Notes: generated by a model from the letters alone, not told the origin. A DNA stretch of 33,001 nucleotides from Candidatus Heimdallarchaeota archaeon (GCA_023705985.1 BPTO01000018.1:1-33001); one strand, 5' to 3'. Shown: positions 7,938 through 16,362, counted from the stretch's first letter. Numbers and translations: made by a program.

Positions 7938-8828
7938 CTATTTTTTTGTAATGTAATCAATTACCGATTCTAGTTCCATACTTATAGACCATTTCTTTCC
8001 AAAGAAGTCAAATAAATGCTCAAAATCTCGAGAAAGAAAATTCATTGCTTCTGGATGATCAGAAGGAATGGCTTGTGGAAAATCTATTATTGTAATTTTT
8101 TCTCCGTTTTCATCATAAAGGATATTATATTCAGTTAAATCACCATGAATTAGCTGATAGTCTTTGTAAAGTTTCTTTTCAAATTCGATGGTTTTCTTTA
8201 GAACTTTCGTTGGATTTTTCAGATATTTAAAGTTAACAAGTTCTATTCCAGGAATTGGTTCCATTACAATAATGTGTCTGTTGTAATTTACAATTTTAGG
8301 AATAGAAAGCTTTGATTTTTGTAACTTAGAAAGAATAGTATACTCTCTATGAGCAGAGACAGCAGCTAAAAAGAATATCGAATAGTGGAATTTTCCATCT
8401 AGAAAATCTCTTTTCTTTTTTATATGTTGAAAACTAGGTCTTCCTGTTCTATTAATTTTAATTATAACCTCATTTTCTTCGAAGTCTATAGCGTAGTAAA
8501 TATCGCTCTCTTTTCCTACTGCTTTCTCTCTACCTACACCGTAGACTGCTTTTTTGTTATAGAGTGCATTCAAAGCAAGAGCATCATGACCTGCAAAAGT
8601 TAGAGTGTAACCTACATAATGTCCTTTCCACCTTTGCAATAATTTGAACTTATGGAGTCTAGATATCATAATATCAACATCCTTTTCTCTAAATCCAGAA
8701 TAAAGTGCTATTTTCTCAAATGGAGCATATTCTCCTCGTTTAAGTAAGGTTTCAACCATTTGTAAAACTCGTATATCTTTAATAGATAAATCCTTGAGTA
8801 TTTTTGCTCCTTTAAGAGAGAGTGTCAT
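7938..8828 (-). CDS. rio2: Rio2-type atypical serine protein kinase
   Basis: Rio2 acts in maturation of the small ribosomal subunit in archaea and eukaryotes. The protein has the Rio2 N-terminal winged helix (about 1-90, with VLQMVETLLKRGEYAPFEKIA), then the kinase fold: nucleotide loop VGREKAVGKESDIYYA, catalytic loop HGDLTEYNILY, and the metal-binding IIDFPQAI. At 296 residues it is the normal archaeal size, lacking the long eukaryotic tail. It is the first gene of a two-gene unit with DUF460. The catalytic Asp, the Asn and the DFP-type Asp are all present, so the kinase should be active. Confidence 0.95.
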   Translation of the reverse strand: MTLSLKGAKILKDLSIKDIRVLQMVETLLKRGEYAPFEKIALYSGFREKDVDIMISRLHKFKLLQRWKGHYVGYTLTFAGHDALALNALYNKKAVYGVGREKAVGKESDIYYAIDFEENEVIIKINRTGRPSFQHIKKKRDFLDGKFHYSIFFLAAVSAHREYTILSKLQKSKLSIPKIVNYNRHIIVMEPIPGIELVNFKYLKNPTKVLKKTIEFEKKLYKDYQLIHGDLTEYNILYDENGEKITIIDFPQAIPSDHPEAMNFLSRDFEHLFDFFGKKWSISMELESVIDYITKK

Positions 8829-8903
8829 GCTTTTACCTTCTTCTCCTTCGTTTGTTAGTCCGTTATTTGGTTTGTTTTCATTAATTGTATGTATGAGGAT
8901 AAC

Positions 8904-8913
8904 TTAAAATTGT
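8904..8913 (+). promoter_or_regulatory. Probable TATA box for the methyltransferase gene
   Basis: ACTTAAAATT is centred about 27 bases before the ATG at 8936, in the 107-base gap between the divergent rio2 and methyltransferase genes. Confidence 0.4.
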
Positions 8914-8935
8914 TTTCCATTTATAATCTATCAGA

Positions 8936-9496
8936 ATGAAAAATAAGAAACAAGAAGTTCGAAAAAGATACGACGCTACAGCTGATAAATATGACAGTAG
9001 ATATCAACAAATTCAATTCGCAAAATATAGAGAGGTTCTATCATCTATTGTTCTTGAATCAGAAGATGTTTTATTTGATGTAGGCAGCGGAACTGCTTTA
9101 CTACTAGACTATTTTCAACAGAATAATCTTAATTTCGTTTGTTGTGATTTTTCCTATGAAATGTTATCAGAAGGTAGAAAAAAGCATCCAAATAGCAATT
9201 TTGTACGTGCAGATATCGATTATCTACCATTTAGAAAAAATTCTTGCGACATTTTGACTTGTTTTTCAGTGCTTCAGAATTGTCCGAATCCAGCAAAAAC
9301 TTTTAGAGAATTGACTTCAATTTTAAAAGAAAACGGTAAAATTATATTATCAGTTCTTACAAATATATTCAACTTGGATAATCTTTCTAAAATGGCCAAA
9401 GATGCAGATGTAGAAGTGGAAAAAATATGGAAAATGAAAATCGAAGACTACTGTTTAATAGGAAAAAAGAAAGATGAAAAGTCTATTAAATGTTAA
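8936..9496 (+). CDS. Small class I SAM-dependent methyltransferase
   Basis: A Rossmann-type methyltransferase of 186 residues. The start has the common RYDATADKYDSRY helix, SAM-binding motif I is LFDVGSGTALLL, the acidic residue of strand 2 is in VCCDFSYEML, and motif IV-like CFSVLQNCPNPAKTF follows. The substrate is unknown; the Methyltransf_11 family covers small molecules, lipids and proteins. It is somewhat short, ending soon after strand 5, with a lysine-rich tail. Its 3' end overlaps the convergent ArsR-type gene by 11 bases, so the two mRNAs are complementary at their ends. The neighbours do not reveal the substrate. Confidence 0.78.
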   Translation: MKNKKQEVRKRYDATADKYDSRYQQIQFAKYREVLSSIVLESEDVLFDVGSGTALLLDYFQQNNLNFVCCDFSYEMLSEGRKKHPNSNFVRADIDYLPFRKNSCDILTCFSVLQNCPNPAKTFRELTSILKENGKIILSVLTNIFNLDNLSKMAKDADVEVEKIWKMKIEDYCLIGKKKDEKSIKC

Positions 9497-9764
9497 TAAT
9501 AACTTTTCTTACTTTTGTTTTACAGACTTTTCTAACTCCATGAACACCAGGCTCGTATCTTGATTCTAGAACTCCAGCTTTTTCTAGAAATTTAATCTGA
9601 GCTGATGTATTAGCTTCTGTTTGGTTCATTTTCTTAGCAATATTAGAGATATCCATTTCTTTGTTAACAAGCAATTTCACGATTTTATATCTTGTGGGGG
9701 ATGAAAGAGCTTTTGATAAGCTAATGATACCTTGTTCATCACTTAATTCTAATGTTTCCGTCAT
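9486..9764 (-). CDS. ArsR-type winged-helix transcription regulator
   Basis: A 92-residue DNA-binding protein with the ArsR-type winged helix: SLSKALSSPTRYKIVKLLV, then the recognition helices NIAKKMNQTEANTSAQIKFLEKAG and the wing. No cysteine cluster for metal sensing is visible; the single Cys is near the C-terminus. The ORF-track start at 9779 is TTG; the ATG at 9764 gives MTETLELSDEQ and is preferred. An AT-rich palindrome and repeated TTTTACT-type sequences lie just upstream, so autoregulation is plausible. It could also control the divergent DRG GTPase gene. Confidence 0.8.
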   Translation of the reverse strand: MTETLELSDEQGIISLSKALSSPTRYKIVKLLVNKEMDISNIAKKMNQTEANTSAQIKFLEKAGVLESRYEPGVHGVRKVCKTKVRKVIINI

Positions 9765-9795
9765 AAAATAAACACCCAATCAATACTATACTACT

Positions 9796-9924
9796 ATTTT
9801 ACTTTTATTAAGATATTTAAATATTCTGTTTATTTTAAAGCATTTATGTTGTTATATTAAAGAAGTATATATATTATCGATATTTATTAAAAGTAAAATT
9901 TTTGTGTGTACTTTCAGTTTTACT
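9796..9924. promoter_or_regulatory. Possible ArsR-type operator region: inverted repeats between regulator and DRG gene
   Basis: ATTTTACTTTTA (9796-9807) recurs as its exact reverse complement at 9888-9899. A third half-site, TTTTACT, is at 9918-9924. The first arm lies between the regulator's TATA palindrome (9812-9825) and its expected transcription start, a usual place for archaeal repressor binding. The 246-base intergenic region otherwise holds only AT-rich promoter sequence. Confidence 0.35.
9812..9825 (-). promoter_or_regulatory. Palindromic TATA region of the ArsR-type gene
   Basis: GATATTTAAATATT contains a perfect 12-base palindrome, ATATTTAAATAT. On the minus strand it is placed for transcription to start near 9793, about 29 bases before the ATG at 9764. 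Confidence 0.45.
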
Positions 9925-9957
9925 AATATGATGTTTTTTTGATTTTTCATTACAATA

Positions 9958-9977
9958 GTTAAATCTAAATATTTAAC
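9958..9977 (+). promoter_or_regulatory. TATA-containing inverted repeat upstream of the DRG GTPase gene
   Basis: GTTAAAT and ATTTAAC pair across six bases and cover a TATA-like ATATTTAA. Transcription from here would start near 9997. A second TATA-like element, CTATAAAACA, at about 9995 could serve a leaderless start at 10026 instead. Confidence 0.35.
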
Positions 9978-10025
9978 TGAATTAAGTGAATTAATCTATA
10001 AAACAACTATACTTCAGGGGATAGT

Positions 10026-11150
10026 ATGAGCACTACCATAGAGGAAAAGATCAGGAATTTAGAAGATGAGATCCGAGAAACGCCGAAAAACAAGTCTACA
10101 GAGCGGCATATAGGATTTCTTAAAGCTAAAATGGCTAAATTACGTAGAAAGCAGATAGATTTTCAACTTTCTTCTAAAGGATCTACAGGTTATGGTTTTG
10201 ACATAAGAAGAACAGGCGATGGCACAGTTGTTCTTCTAGGTTTTCCATCAACAGGGAAGTCTACGCTTATTTCCAAAATTACTAGTAAAGAATCTAAAAT
10301 TGGAGCTTATGACTTTACTACAACTGCAGCTATTCCGGGTATTTTAGCTCACAAAGGAACGAAAGTTCAGATTATTGACCTTCCTGGTATAATTGAAGGA
10401 GCACATATCGGTAAAGGAAGAGGAAAGGAGATTCTTGCTGTTGCTAGAGCGGCAGATATGATTCTACTTCTTCTCGAATCTAAACCTTTGGCTCTCAAAA
10501 TAATCGATACCTACAACATCATAATTGAAGAACTAGGTAAAGTTGCTATAAGACCAGACAAAAAGAAACCATTTATTAAAATAAGCAAGACAGAACGTGG
10601 AGGTATATCAATTTCTACCCTTAAAGCTCTTTCTCATATGAGCGAGAAAACTTTTGCAAGCATCATGAGAGAATACAAGATTAGTAATGCACAAGTTACT
10701 GTAAGAAGTGATCCGACCATTGATGATTTAATTGATATTTTAGAAGGTAATCGAACATATCCTAAACTATTAGTTGTTATAAATAAAACAGATTTACTAT
10801 CTAGAAAAGAATTGAAAAATTTAAAGAAAATCTTTCAAGATGCGGTTTATATTAGTGCGTTAAGTGGAAAAAACCTTTCAAATCTAAAGGATATTATTAT
10901 TGATAAACTAGAATTAATACAAATTTACCTTAAAAAACAAGGTGAAAAGACTGATTTTGAGGAACCACTTATAATAACCAGATATTCAACCATAAAAGAT
11001 GTATGCGCTAAAATACATCGGAAATTTGAAAAAGAGTTTAGATACGCGGTTATATCCGGTAAGAGTGCAAAGCATCCCAACCAAAGAGTAGGGTTAGATC
11101 ATGTAATTAAAGAAGGGGATGTTATAACTATAATTACTAAAAAATTCTAA
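10026..11150 (+). CDS. drg: DRG-family GTPase (Rbg/Drg type) with TGS domain
   Basis: Developmentally regulated GTP-binding proteins bind translating ribosomes and are shared by archaea and eukaryotes. The 374-residue protein has the expected layout: an N-terminal helical region (1-60) with STERHIGFLKAKMAKLRRK; a G domain with G1 GFPSTGKST, G3 DLPG, G4 NKTD and G5 SALSGKN, interrupted by the family's S5D2L-like insert; and a C-terminal TGS domain (about 305-374) ending in GDVITIITKKF. The length is normal and all GTP motifs are intact. GGGG lies five bases before the ATG and may help translation. It is convergent with the downstream amidohydrolase, with only ten bases between the stops. Confidence 0.94.
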   Translation: MSTTIEEKIRNLEDEIRETPKNKSTERHIGFLKAKMAKLRRKQIDFQLSSKGSTGYGFDIRRTGDGTVVLLGFPSTGKSTLISKITSKESKIGAYDFTTTAAIPGILAHKGTKVQIIDLPGIIEGAHIGKGRGKEILAVARAADMILLLLESKPLALKIIDTYNIIIEELGKVAIRPDKKKPFIKISKTERGGISISTLKALSHMSEKTFASIMREYKISNAQVTVRSDPTIDDLIDILEGNRTYPKLLVVINKTDLLSRKELKNLKKIFQDAVYISALSGKNLSNLKDIIIDKLELIQIYLKKQGEKTDFEEPLIITRYSTIKDVCAKIHRKFEKEFRYAVISGKSAKHPNQRVGLDHVIKEGDVITIITKKF

Positions 11151-11160
11151 AAAAAAGAAA

Positions 11161-12723
11161 TTATTCTCTCTTGTAGATAATTCTTCCTCCTATGATTGTA
11201 TAAGCTACATCAACATCACAGAATTTTTCAAGGTCTATTTCATCCAAATTTTTGTCTAAAATAGTTATATCTGCTAGTTTTCCTTTTTCTAACGTACCTT
11301 TATCTTTTTCATCTTTTGATACTATTGCAGGATATACAGTAAAACATCTAATTGCTTCTTCTAGAGAAAGTCTCAATTCTGGATTTGAATGAAACAATGC
11401 TCCTTTAATACCGTAAAGAGGTCCTAATGGCATTCCATCACTACCAAATATTAAAAGAAGATTCTCATCCAATATCCATTTAAATGGATTATTAAGCAAA
11501 GTTCTATCAAGTCCTATTCTCTTCTCATACATTCCATTTACTCCAACTAGTCCCCATCTGTAAACAAAGTTAGGTTGCATAGAAAAGACTATTCCATAAG
11601 GTTTTGATCGTCTTACTTCCTCTTTCCTCAAAATCTCTGCATGTTCTATTCGATGCATCATTACTTTACATTCTTCAGGATCAAGGTTGTCTTCTATAGC
11701 TTTCACCACGTTAGCAATTGCTTTATCACCTATTGCATGAACAGCGAGTTGTAAATTCGCTTTATGGACTTTAGTAACCATCTCACTGAGCATGGTTTCA
11801 TCATATAGAGCAAATCCTTTCTCTCCCGGTTTGTCATCATAATCTTCAAACATTAATGCTGTGCGAGAAGATAAAGCACCATCAGTCATCAGCTTAACAG
11901 CCCCTATTTTGAACCATTTATCGCCAAAATTCTTATCAATATCTAGTTTAATAGTTTCTTCTAACATATCTTGGTAGATGATTCCATAAACTCTAATGAG
12001 CAATTCATTATTCTTTATCAATTCCTTATAAGCAGGTAATAACTCAAAAGTAATATTATCATGAACAGAAGTTATTCCCAATTTAACAGCTTCTTTCATT
12101 CCTAGTTTAATCCCTTGAATAAACTCTACAAGACTAGGTTGAATCTCTTTGTATTCTGATAATTCAACATCTCTCAAAGTTCCTGTTATCTCTCCATATT
12201 CATCTAAATCTACACCTTTCAAGTCTTTGGATAAATCTAGTTTTTCGAAACCATAGGTATTAATAGTGTCAAAATGTCCTGAAACATGTTTAAGAATAAT
12301 AGGATTCCGTGTGCTAATAGGGTCTAAATCAGCTGCTGTTATGTATCTCTGTTCCTTCCATTTACTTTGATCCCAATTACGTCCTATTATCCATTCTCCT
12401 GCATTTTTTTCTGCTATTTCTTTTTCTATTAATTCTAAAGCTTCACTAAGGCTTTTAGTTTTACCTAAATCAAGGCGCATTTTATTCAAACCGGTCCAAG
12501 CAATATGAGTATGAGAATCAATAAAACCAGGTAAGACTGTATTATTCTGAACATCGATTATTTCAGTTGAGGGTCCTATTAAATGTTCTATATCATTTTT
12601 ATTCCCAATTTTGAGAATTGTATCTGAAAAAATAGCTAAACACCCAGCTCTTGGTTGTGCATTATTCATTGTCCAAACATTACCATTAATTATAACTAAA
12701 TCAGCATATAATCTCTGTTCCAT
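11161..12723 (-). CDS. Amidohydrolase family protein, YtcJ-like
   Basis: A metal-dependent hydrolase of 520 residues of the amidohydrolase 3/YtcJ group. The N-terminal beta-sandwich (ADLVIINGNVWTMN) leads into the TIM barrel with the metal ligands in DSHTHIAW, then the WIIGRNWDQSKW segment typical of YtcJ proteins. Further ligands appear in HAIGDKAI, HRIEHAE and FGSDGMPLGPL, and a closing beta-sandwich segment (GKLADITILDKNL) ends it. The substrate is not known; relatives act on amide or formamide bonds. There is no signal peptide. A TATA box 24 bases upstream of the ATG implies a leaderless single-gene transcript. Confidence 0.88.
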   Translation of the reverse strand: MEQRLYADLVIINGNVWTMNNAQPRAGCLAIFSDTILKIGNKNDIEHLIGPSTEIIDVQNNTVLPGFIDSHTHIAWTGLNKMRLDLGKTKSLSEALELIEKEIAEKNAGEWIIGRNWDQSKWKEQRYITAADLDPISTRNPIILKHVSGHFDTINTYGFEKLDLSKDLKGVDLDEYGEITGTLRDVELSEYKEIQPSLVEFIQGIKLGMKEAVKLGITSVHDNITFELLPAYKELIKNNELLIRVYGIIYQDMLEETIKLDIDKNFGDKWFKIGAVKLMTDGALSSRTALMFEDYDDKPGEKGFALYDETMLSEMVTKVHKANLQLAVHAIGDKAIANVVKAIEDNLDPEECKVMMHRIEHAEILRKEEVRRSKPYGIVFSMQPNFVYRWGLVGVNGMYEKRIGLDRTLLNNPFKWILDENLLLIFGSDGMPLGPLYGIKGALFHSNPELRLSLEEAIRCFTVYPAIVSKDEKDKGTLEKGKLADITILDKNLDEIDLEKFCDVDVAYTIIGGRIIYKRE

Positions 12724-12741
12724 ATATGAGAGAAAAATTAC

Positions 12742-12752
12742 ATATATTTAAT
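12742..12752 (-). promoter_or_regulatory. TATA box of the amidohydrolase gene
   Basis: On the minus strand it reads TTAAATATATG, centred about 24 bases before the ATG at 12723, the spacing of a leaderless archaeal promoter. Confidence 0.5.
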
Positions 12753-12817
12753 TATGAGGGAATATTGCTTTACAAAAAAAATAAATAGCTTATTAGTATT
12801 CTATAAATTGTGCAAGT

Positions 12818-13714
12818 ATGACAAAAATAGCCTTAATATCTACTAATGATAGAGAAAAGGGAGTTACTGAAGCAATCAAACTATTAGGTATAAACCCAGT
12901 AAAAGGTAAAAATGTAATTTTGAAACCCAACTTCAATACAGCAGATCCACCTCCTGCATCAACAGATATCAACCTCTTAAAATCATTGATAGTCAAACTA
13001 AAAGAAATGGGTGCAAATTCTATAACAGTAGCAGAGAGAAGTGGTCCCGCAGATACAGCTGAAGTTTTCGAGAAGAAAGGACTTAACAAACTTTCAGAAG
13101 GACTAGGATTTAAAATTGTAAATCTTGCTGAAGTCCCTGTTGGAGAATATATTCATTTTAGACTCAAAAATAGTCACTGGGAAGAGGGGTTTCTTTTTGC
13201 GAAAATATATCATGAAGCTGAATGTATCGTTGAAACAGGATGTATTAAAACGCATCAATATGGGGGGCATTTTACACTTTCCTTAAAAAATGCTACAGGA
13301 TTAGTTCCACGAAGAAATCTCGATGGCAAATCATACATGGGTGAACTCCACGGTTCTCCTAATCAGAGAAAAATGATAGCTGAAATTAATACAGCTTTCT
13401 CTCCGGATTTAATAGTCATGGATGGTGTGTCTATTTTTGTAGATGGAGGGCCAGATGAAGGAACTAGAAAAGAAGCTAATGTAATAATCGCTGGTACAGA
13501 TCGTATTGCAGTTGACGCGGTTTCAGTTGCCATCTTGAGGATGTTCGGAACAACACCTGAAGTATCTGAAGGTTCTATTTTCGATCAAGAACAGATTGCG
13601 AGAGCTGTAGAATTAGATCTAGGTGTTAAATCTCCTACAGAAATTGAATTGTTATATAATTCTGAAGAATCAGAAAATGTAGCAGAAAAAGTAAAAATAG
13701 AACTCGAAAAATGA
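12818..13714 (+). CDS. DUF362 domain protein
   Basis: A 298-residue protein matching DUF362: VILKPNFNTADPPPASTD near the N-terminus, the AERSGPADTAEVFEKKGL segment, the IVETGCIKTHQYGGHFTLSLKNATGLVP core and a late IIAGTDRIAVDAVSVAIL. Many DUF362 proteins carry a C-terminal pair of ferredoxin-type 4Fe-4S clusters; this one does not, since no CxxCxxC appears and only two cysteines are seen. The function of the family is poorly known. It is a single gene between the divergent amidohydrolase and the convergent TyrRS, which give no clear hint of role. Confidence 0.87.
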   Translation: MTKIALISTNDREKGVTEAIKLLGINPVKGKNVILKPNFNTADPPPASTDINLLKSLIVKLKEMGANSITVAERSGPADTAEVFEKKGLNKLSEGLGFKIVNLAEVPVGEYIHFRLKNSHWEEGFLFAKIYHEAECIVETGCIKTHQYGGHFTLSLKNATGLVPRRNLDGKSYMGELHGSPNQRKMIAEINTAFSPDLIVMDGVSIFVDGGPDEGTRKEANVIIAGTDRIAVDAVSVAILRMFGTTPEVSEGSIFDQEQIARAVELDLGVKSPTEIELLYNSEESENVAEKVKIELEK

Positions 13715-13732
13715 ATAAGAGGAATATAGTAG

Positions 13733-14767
13733 TTATTCTGGATAAGCAGAGTTAAGTAAATCTTGTTTATCCTCGAATTTTTCTCTAACATGTTCTAGCA
13801 GGATGTTTACGTACTTAGCTACAGATTTCTTAAAATCTTGAGGGTGTAAGCTACCTTCAACAAAGTTTTTCTCAAGTTCGTCATATGTTGCAAACTCAAT
13901 GTTTCCACCAAATTTTTCCGTTCTTTCGACACAATATTTTTTGTTTCTTTTCTCTAATAAAGGAAAGAGAACTGTCTTAACAAAAAGTATAACTCCATTT
14001 TCTTCTATTTGTTTTTCAGGGCAAAAGGATTTTAAGACTTTTTTTGTAATTGAAGCTTCTGCATCTAAACAATCAATTTTAGATGCTGTATCACTTGCGC
14101 TCATTTTTTCTCCTTTTAATCCAGGTAACATTGGCGTGAAAACGCAAATAGGTTTCTTATAACCTAACTCAGGAAGTACTTCTCGGCTTAACATGTAGAT
14201 TCCTCTTTGATCTATACCTGAATAAGCTATGTCAGCTTTCAATGCAGAAACATCTACTGTTTGCATTAGAGGATATATCAAACCACCTATTTTTGGATCA
14301 CTAGATTGACGAACAACTTCTGCTCCAGCTCTTATTGCTCTTTTTATTGTTACAAGAGTGGAGAGTCTCAAGAGATCAGAGGAGTATTGTTTTTCAAGTT
14401 CTATATCTCTTCCCCTAATGAAAATTAGTTTACTAATATCAGCCCCAAGACTTTCAAGCATTGCAATAATAATTTGTTTGTAATATTCAGTTCTAGCGTC
14501 GAGCAAGTCCCAAGGACTTTTACTATCATCTAAGTGTGCATGGAAATCAGCAAGAAGAATTTTAAAAGTTACACCTGCGTTAAGAAAATCAGCTATTTTC
14601 GTCAAAGGAATAAAATAACCAATATGTATTCTACCAGTTGTAGCTGTTCCCCAATATGCTACAGGATTCTCTTTGGTTGCAAGAAGATCTAATAACTCAT
14701 CTTCCGAAACTATTTCTTGAGTGTTACGCTTTATTAGGTTAAACGCCTCCTCTTTCTCGATGACCAT
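13733..14767 (-). CDS. tyrS: Tyrosyl-tRNA synthetase, eukaryote-like
   Basis: Charges tRNA-Tyr. It is a class I synthetase with HIGH-like motif GRIHIGYF and KMSKS-like motif GEKMSAS. Segments resemble the human cytosolic TyrRS core as I recall it: YWGTATTG at the active site, PWDLLDARTEYY, IIIAMLESLGA, GIDQRGIYMLSREVLPELGY, a KIDCLDAE stretch after KMSAS, and a final SAYPE matching SAAYPD at the end of the human catalytic core. No EMAP-II-like C-terminal domain follows, so it is the minimal archaeal size (344 residues). The track start is TTG (14776); the ATG at 14767 lies 26 bases from a TATA centre and gives MVIEKEEAFNLIKRNTQEIV, so I chose it. Confidence 0.94.
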   Translation of the reverse strand: MVIEKEEAFNLIKRNTQEIVSEDELLDLLATKENPVAYWGTATTGRIHIGYFIPLTKIADFLNAGVTFKILLADFHAHLDDSKSPWDLLDARTEYYKQIIIAMLESLGADISKLIFIRGRDIELEKQYSSDLLRLSTLVTIKRAIRAGAEVVRQSSDPKIGGLIYPLMQTVDVSALKADIAYSGIDQRGIYMLSREVLPELGYKKPICVFTPMLPGLKGEKMSASDTASKIDCLDAEASITKKVLKSFCPEKQIEENGVILFVKTVLFPLLEKRNKKYCVERTEKFGGNIEFATYDELEKNFVEGSLHPQDFKKSVAKYVNILLEHVREKFEDKQDLLNSAYPE

Positions 14768-14788
14768 ATCTAACAAGAATTTATAATA

Positions 14789-14797
14789 CTTTTAAAT
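14789..14797 (-). promoter_or_regulatory. TATA box of the tyrosyl-tRNA synthetase gene
   Basis: It reads ATTTAAAAG on the minus strand, centred 26 bases before the ATG at 14767. This supports that start over the TTG three codons upstream. Confidence 0.5.
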
Positions 14798-14840
14798 GAT
14801 TTTGTGATGAACAAAAATAGAGAATGCAGTGGTTTCAATA

Positions 14841-14850
14841 TTTATTTAAA
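14841..14850 (+). promoter_or_regulatory. TATA box of the MFS transporter gene
   Basis: TTTATTTAAA is centred about 28 bases before the ATG at 14875. It is divergent from, and close to, the TyrRS promoter. Confidence 0.45.
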
Positions 14851-14874
14851 TGAACAATAAATTGCTAATTAATC

Positions 14875-16167
14875 ATGCCTGAGCTTGAAACTATTTCACC
14901 TTCATTACAAGATAAAAAAGAAAAATTTTCTGATATCTTTAAAGCTCAGGAAACAAGAGAAGTTCTTGCTTTCTTAACAGCGCAATTTCTTAGTTTTTTA
15001 GTCTACATGAGTATCCGACAACTTTTCCCACTTTATCTTCAAGAAAGATTTGGATTATCCGAAGAACAAGTAGTTATTAAATGGGCCATAATAACAACAG
15101 TTTATACTTTTACGGGGTTATTTGCTAGAGTACCAAGCGGGTGGATAATTGAAAAATATGGTAGAAAAATAATTCTTTTTATTGCGTTTGTTATAATGAC
15201 TCTTTCCGTTGGTGGGCTAGCATTTACAAACAATACTGCACTTCTAGCTGTTCTATTCTCTCTACTAAGATTAACGAATAATGTTTTTGGTTTAGCCAGT
15301 CGATCCTTACTTTCTGATTTGAAAACTAGATATAAAGGCTTGTTTAATTCAGTGATTTCAAGTTCAGGGAGATTAGGAGTACTCATAGGTACAGTAGGGT
15401 TGGGGTATGTTCTAGACTTTCTACCTGCTTATGCAATGATAATTTGTGTGTTTGCTCTGTCAATATTAGGTCTTATAAGTTTCAGACTCTTATTTGTCAA
15501 AGGTAAAGCTGAAACAATTCATTTTCTCAGACGAATCGATGTAAAGGAAGGGAGAAAAACAAAATTTGATTTTCAAATTTTCAAATCAGGAAGTGTAAGC
15601 TTTTTTATTACAGCTTTCATTATCTTTGGGATCATTTCAGGTGTAACAGACCCTATTATTGCACTTTATGGTAAAAATGTATTAAATCAATCAGATAGCT
15701 TTATTGGAACATTACTTGGTCTTTCTCAACTTAGCTTTATAGTAGTATCACCAATAATTGGATGGTTAATCTCCAAGAAACCCAATATAATCAACTATTT
15801 ACTGTTGACTTCTTCTTTAATAATGGTTGGAAATTACCTTACACTCTACTTATTTCCAGACAGTGTTCTTGTTTATGGAATGATGCTTTTTATTAAGAAT
15901 ATAGGCCATGCGCTATTTTTCCCCGTAGTATTCACAATCCTTACTTATGAATTACCAAAAGCACACTTTTCTATATTATACTCCATCATAACAACTGGAT
16001 TCTTTCTAGGAGTTTCAGTTACTTCATATCTTTCTGGATATCTATATAATATATCATACAAATTACCATGGCTAGCAGCAGTTATTGCATCAATTGTTTT
16101 ATGCTCAACGATATTGGTTTTTGTTATTTACAAAATATTCGACAAGAGAAAATCGACAGAACAATAA
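14875..16167 (+). CDS. Major facilitator superfamily transporter
   Basis: A 430-residue integral membrane protein with about twelve hydrophobic segments. After a hydrophilic N-terminal tail of some 30 residues, TM1 begins near FLTAQFLSFLVYM. The loop between TM2 and TM3 carries the MFS motif A-like sequence RVPSGWIIEKYGRK. A central charged loop (KGKAETIHFLRRIDVKEGRKTK) separates the two six-helix halves. The substrate cannot be told; the sequence resembles drug or small-molecule exporters of the family. It is probably a leaderless single gene. The reading frame stays open for 46 further codons after its TAA. Confidence 0.85.
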   Translation: MPELETISPSLQDKKEKFSDIFKAQETREVLAFLTAQFLSFLVYMSIRQLFPLYLQERFGLSEEQVVIKWAIITTVYTFTGLFARVPSGWIIEKYGRKIILFIAFVIMTLSVGGLAFTNNTALLAVLFSLLRLTNNVFGLASRSLLSDLKTRYKGLFNSVISSSGRLGVLIGTVGLGYVLDFLPAYAMIICVFALSILGLISFRLLFVKGKAETIHFLRRIDVKEGRKTKFDFQIFKSGSVSFFITAFIIFGIISGVTDPIIALYGKNVLNQSDSFIGTLLGLSQLSFIVVSPIIGWLISKKPNIINYLLLTSSLIMVGNYLTLYLFPDSVLVYGMMLFIKNIGHALFFPVVFTILTYELPKAHFSILYSIITTGFFLGVSVTSYLSGYLYNISYKLPWLAAVIASIVLCSTILVFVIYKIFDKRKSTEQ

Positions 16168-16227
16168 GTTTTTCCTTGCTTCTCTTATTTAATTTGTTTT
16201 TACTCTAAAAAAATAGTAGAGTTTGGA

Positions 16228-16308
16228 ATGTTGAACACAACATTCTTCATTTTTTCATTTATTGGAGTATCTAGTGCTATAATTCTCAGAAAAAGAAAGA
16301 AGACCTAA
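16228..16308 (+). CDS. Possible 26-residue single-pass membrane miniprotein
   Basis: ATG-initiated ORF encoding one hydrophobic helix followed by a basic tail (FSFIGVSSAIILRKRKK). It is in the same frame as the MFS gene, with no stop between the MFS TAA and this ORF. The shape, a hydrophobic span and then a cluster of Arg/Lys at the very end, resembles archaeal C-terminal membrane anchors and sorting signals, so it may be the remnant 3' end of a surface-protein gene. No ribosome-binding site is obvious. Weak evidence. Confidence 0.2.
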   Translation: MLNTTFFIFSFIGVSSAIILRKRKKT

Positions 16309-16332
16309 AAGCTTTTTTTTCCTTTTGCGGAG

Positions 16333-16340
16333 TTTATATA
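16333..16340 (+). promoter_or_regulatory. TATA box of the ABC exporter operon
   Basis: TTTATATA is a near-consensus archaeal TATA box, centred 26 bases before the GTG at 16363. It predicts a leaderless mRNA beginning at that GTG. Confidence 0.6.
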
Positions 16341-16362
16341 GAATCTTAAAATTACTTTTAGT

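Noticed and set aside
12793-13089. 98-aa minus-strand ORF
   Set aside because: Fully antisense to the well-supported DUF362 gene, with low-complexity composition and no family resemblance.
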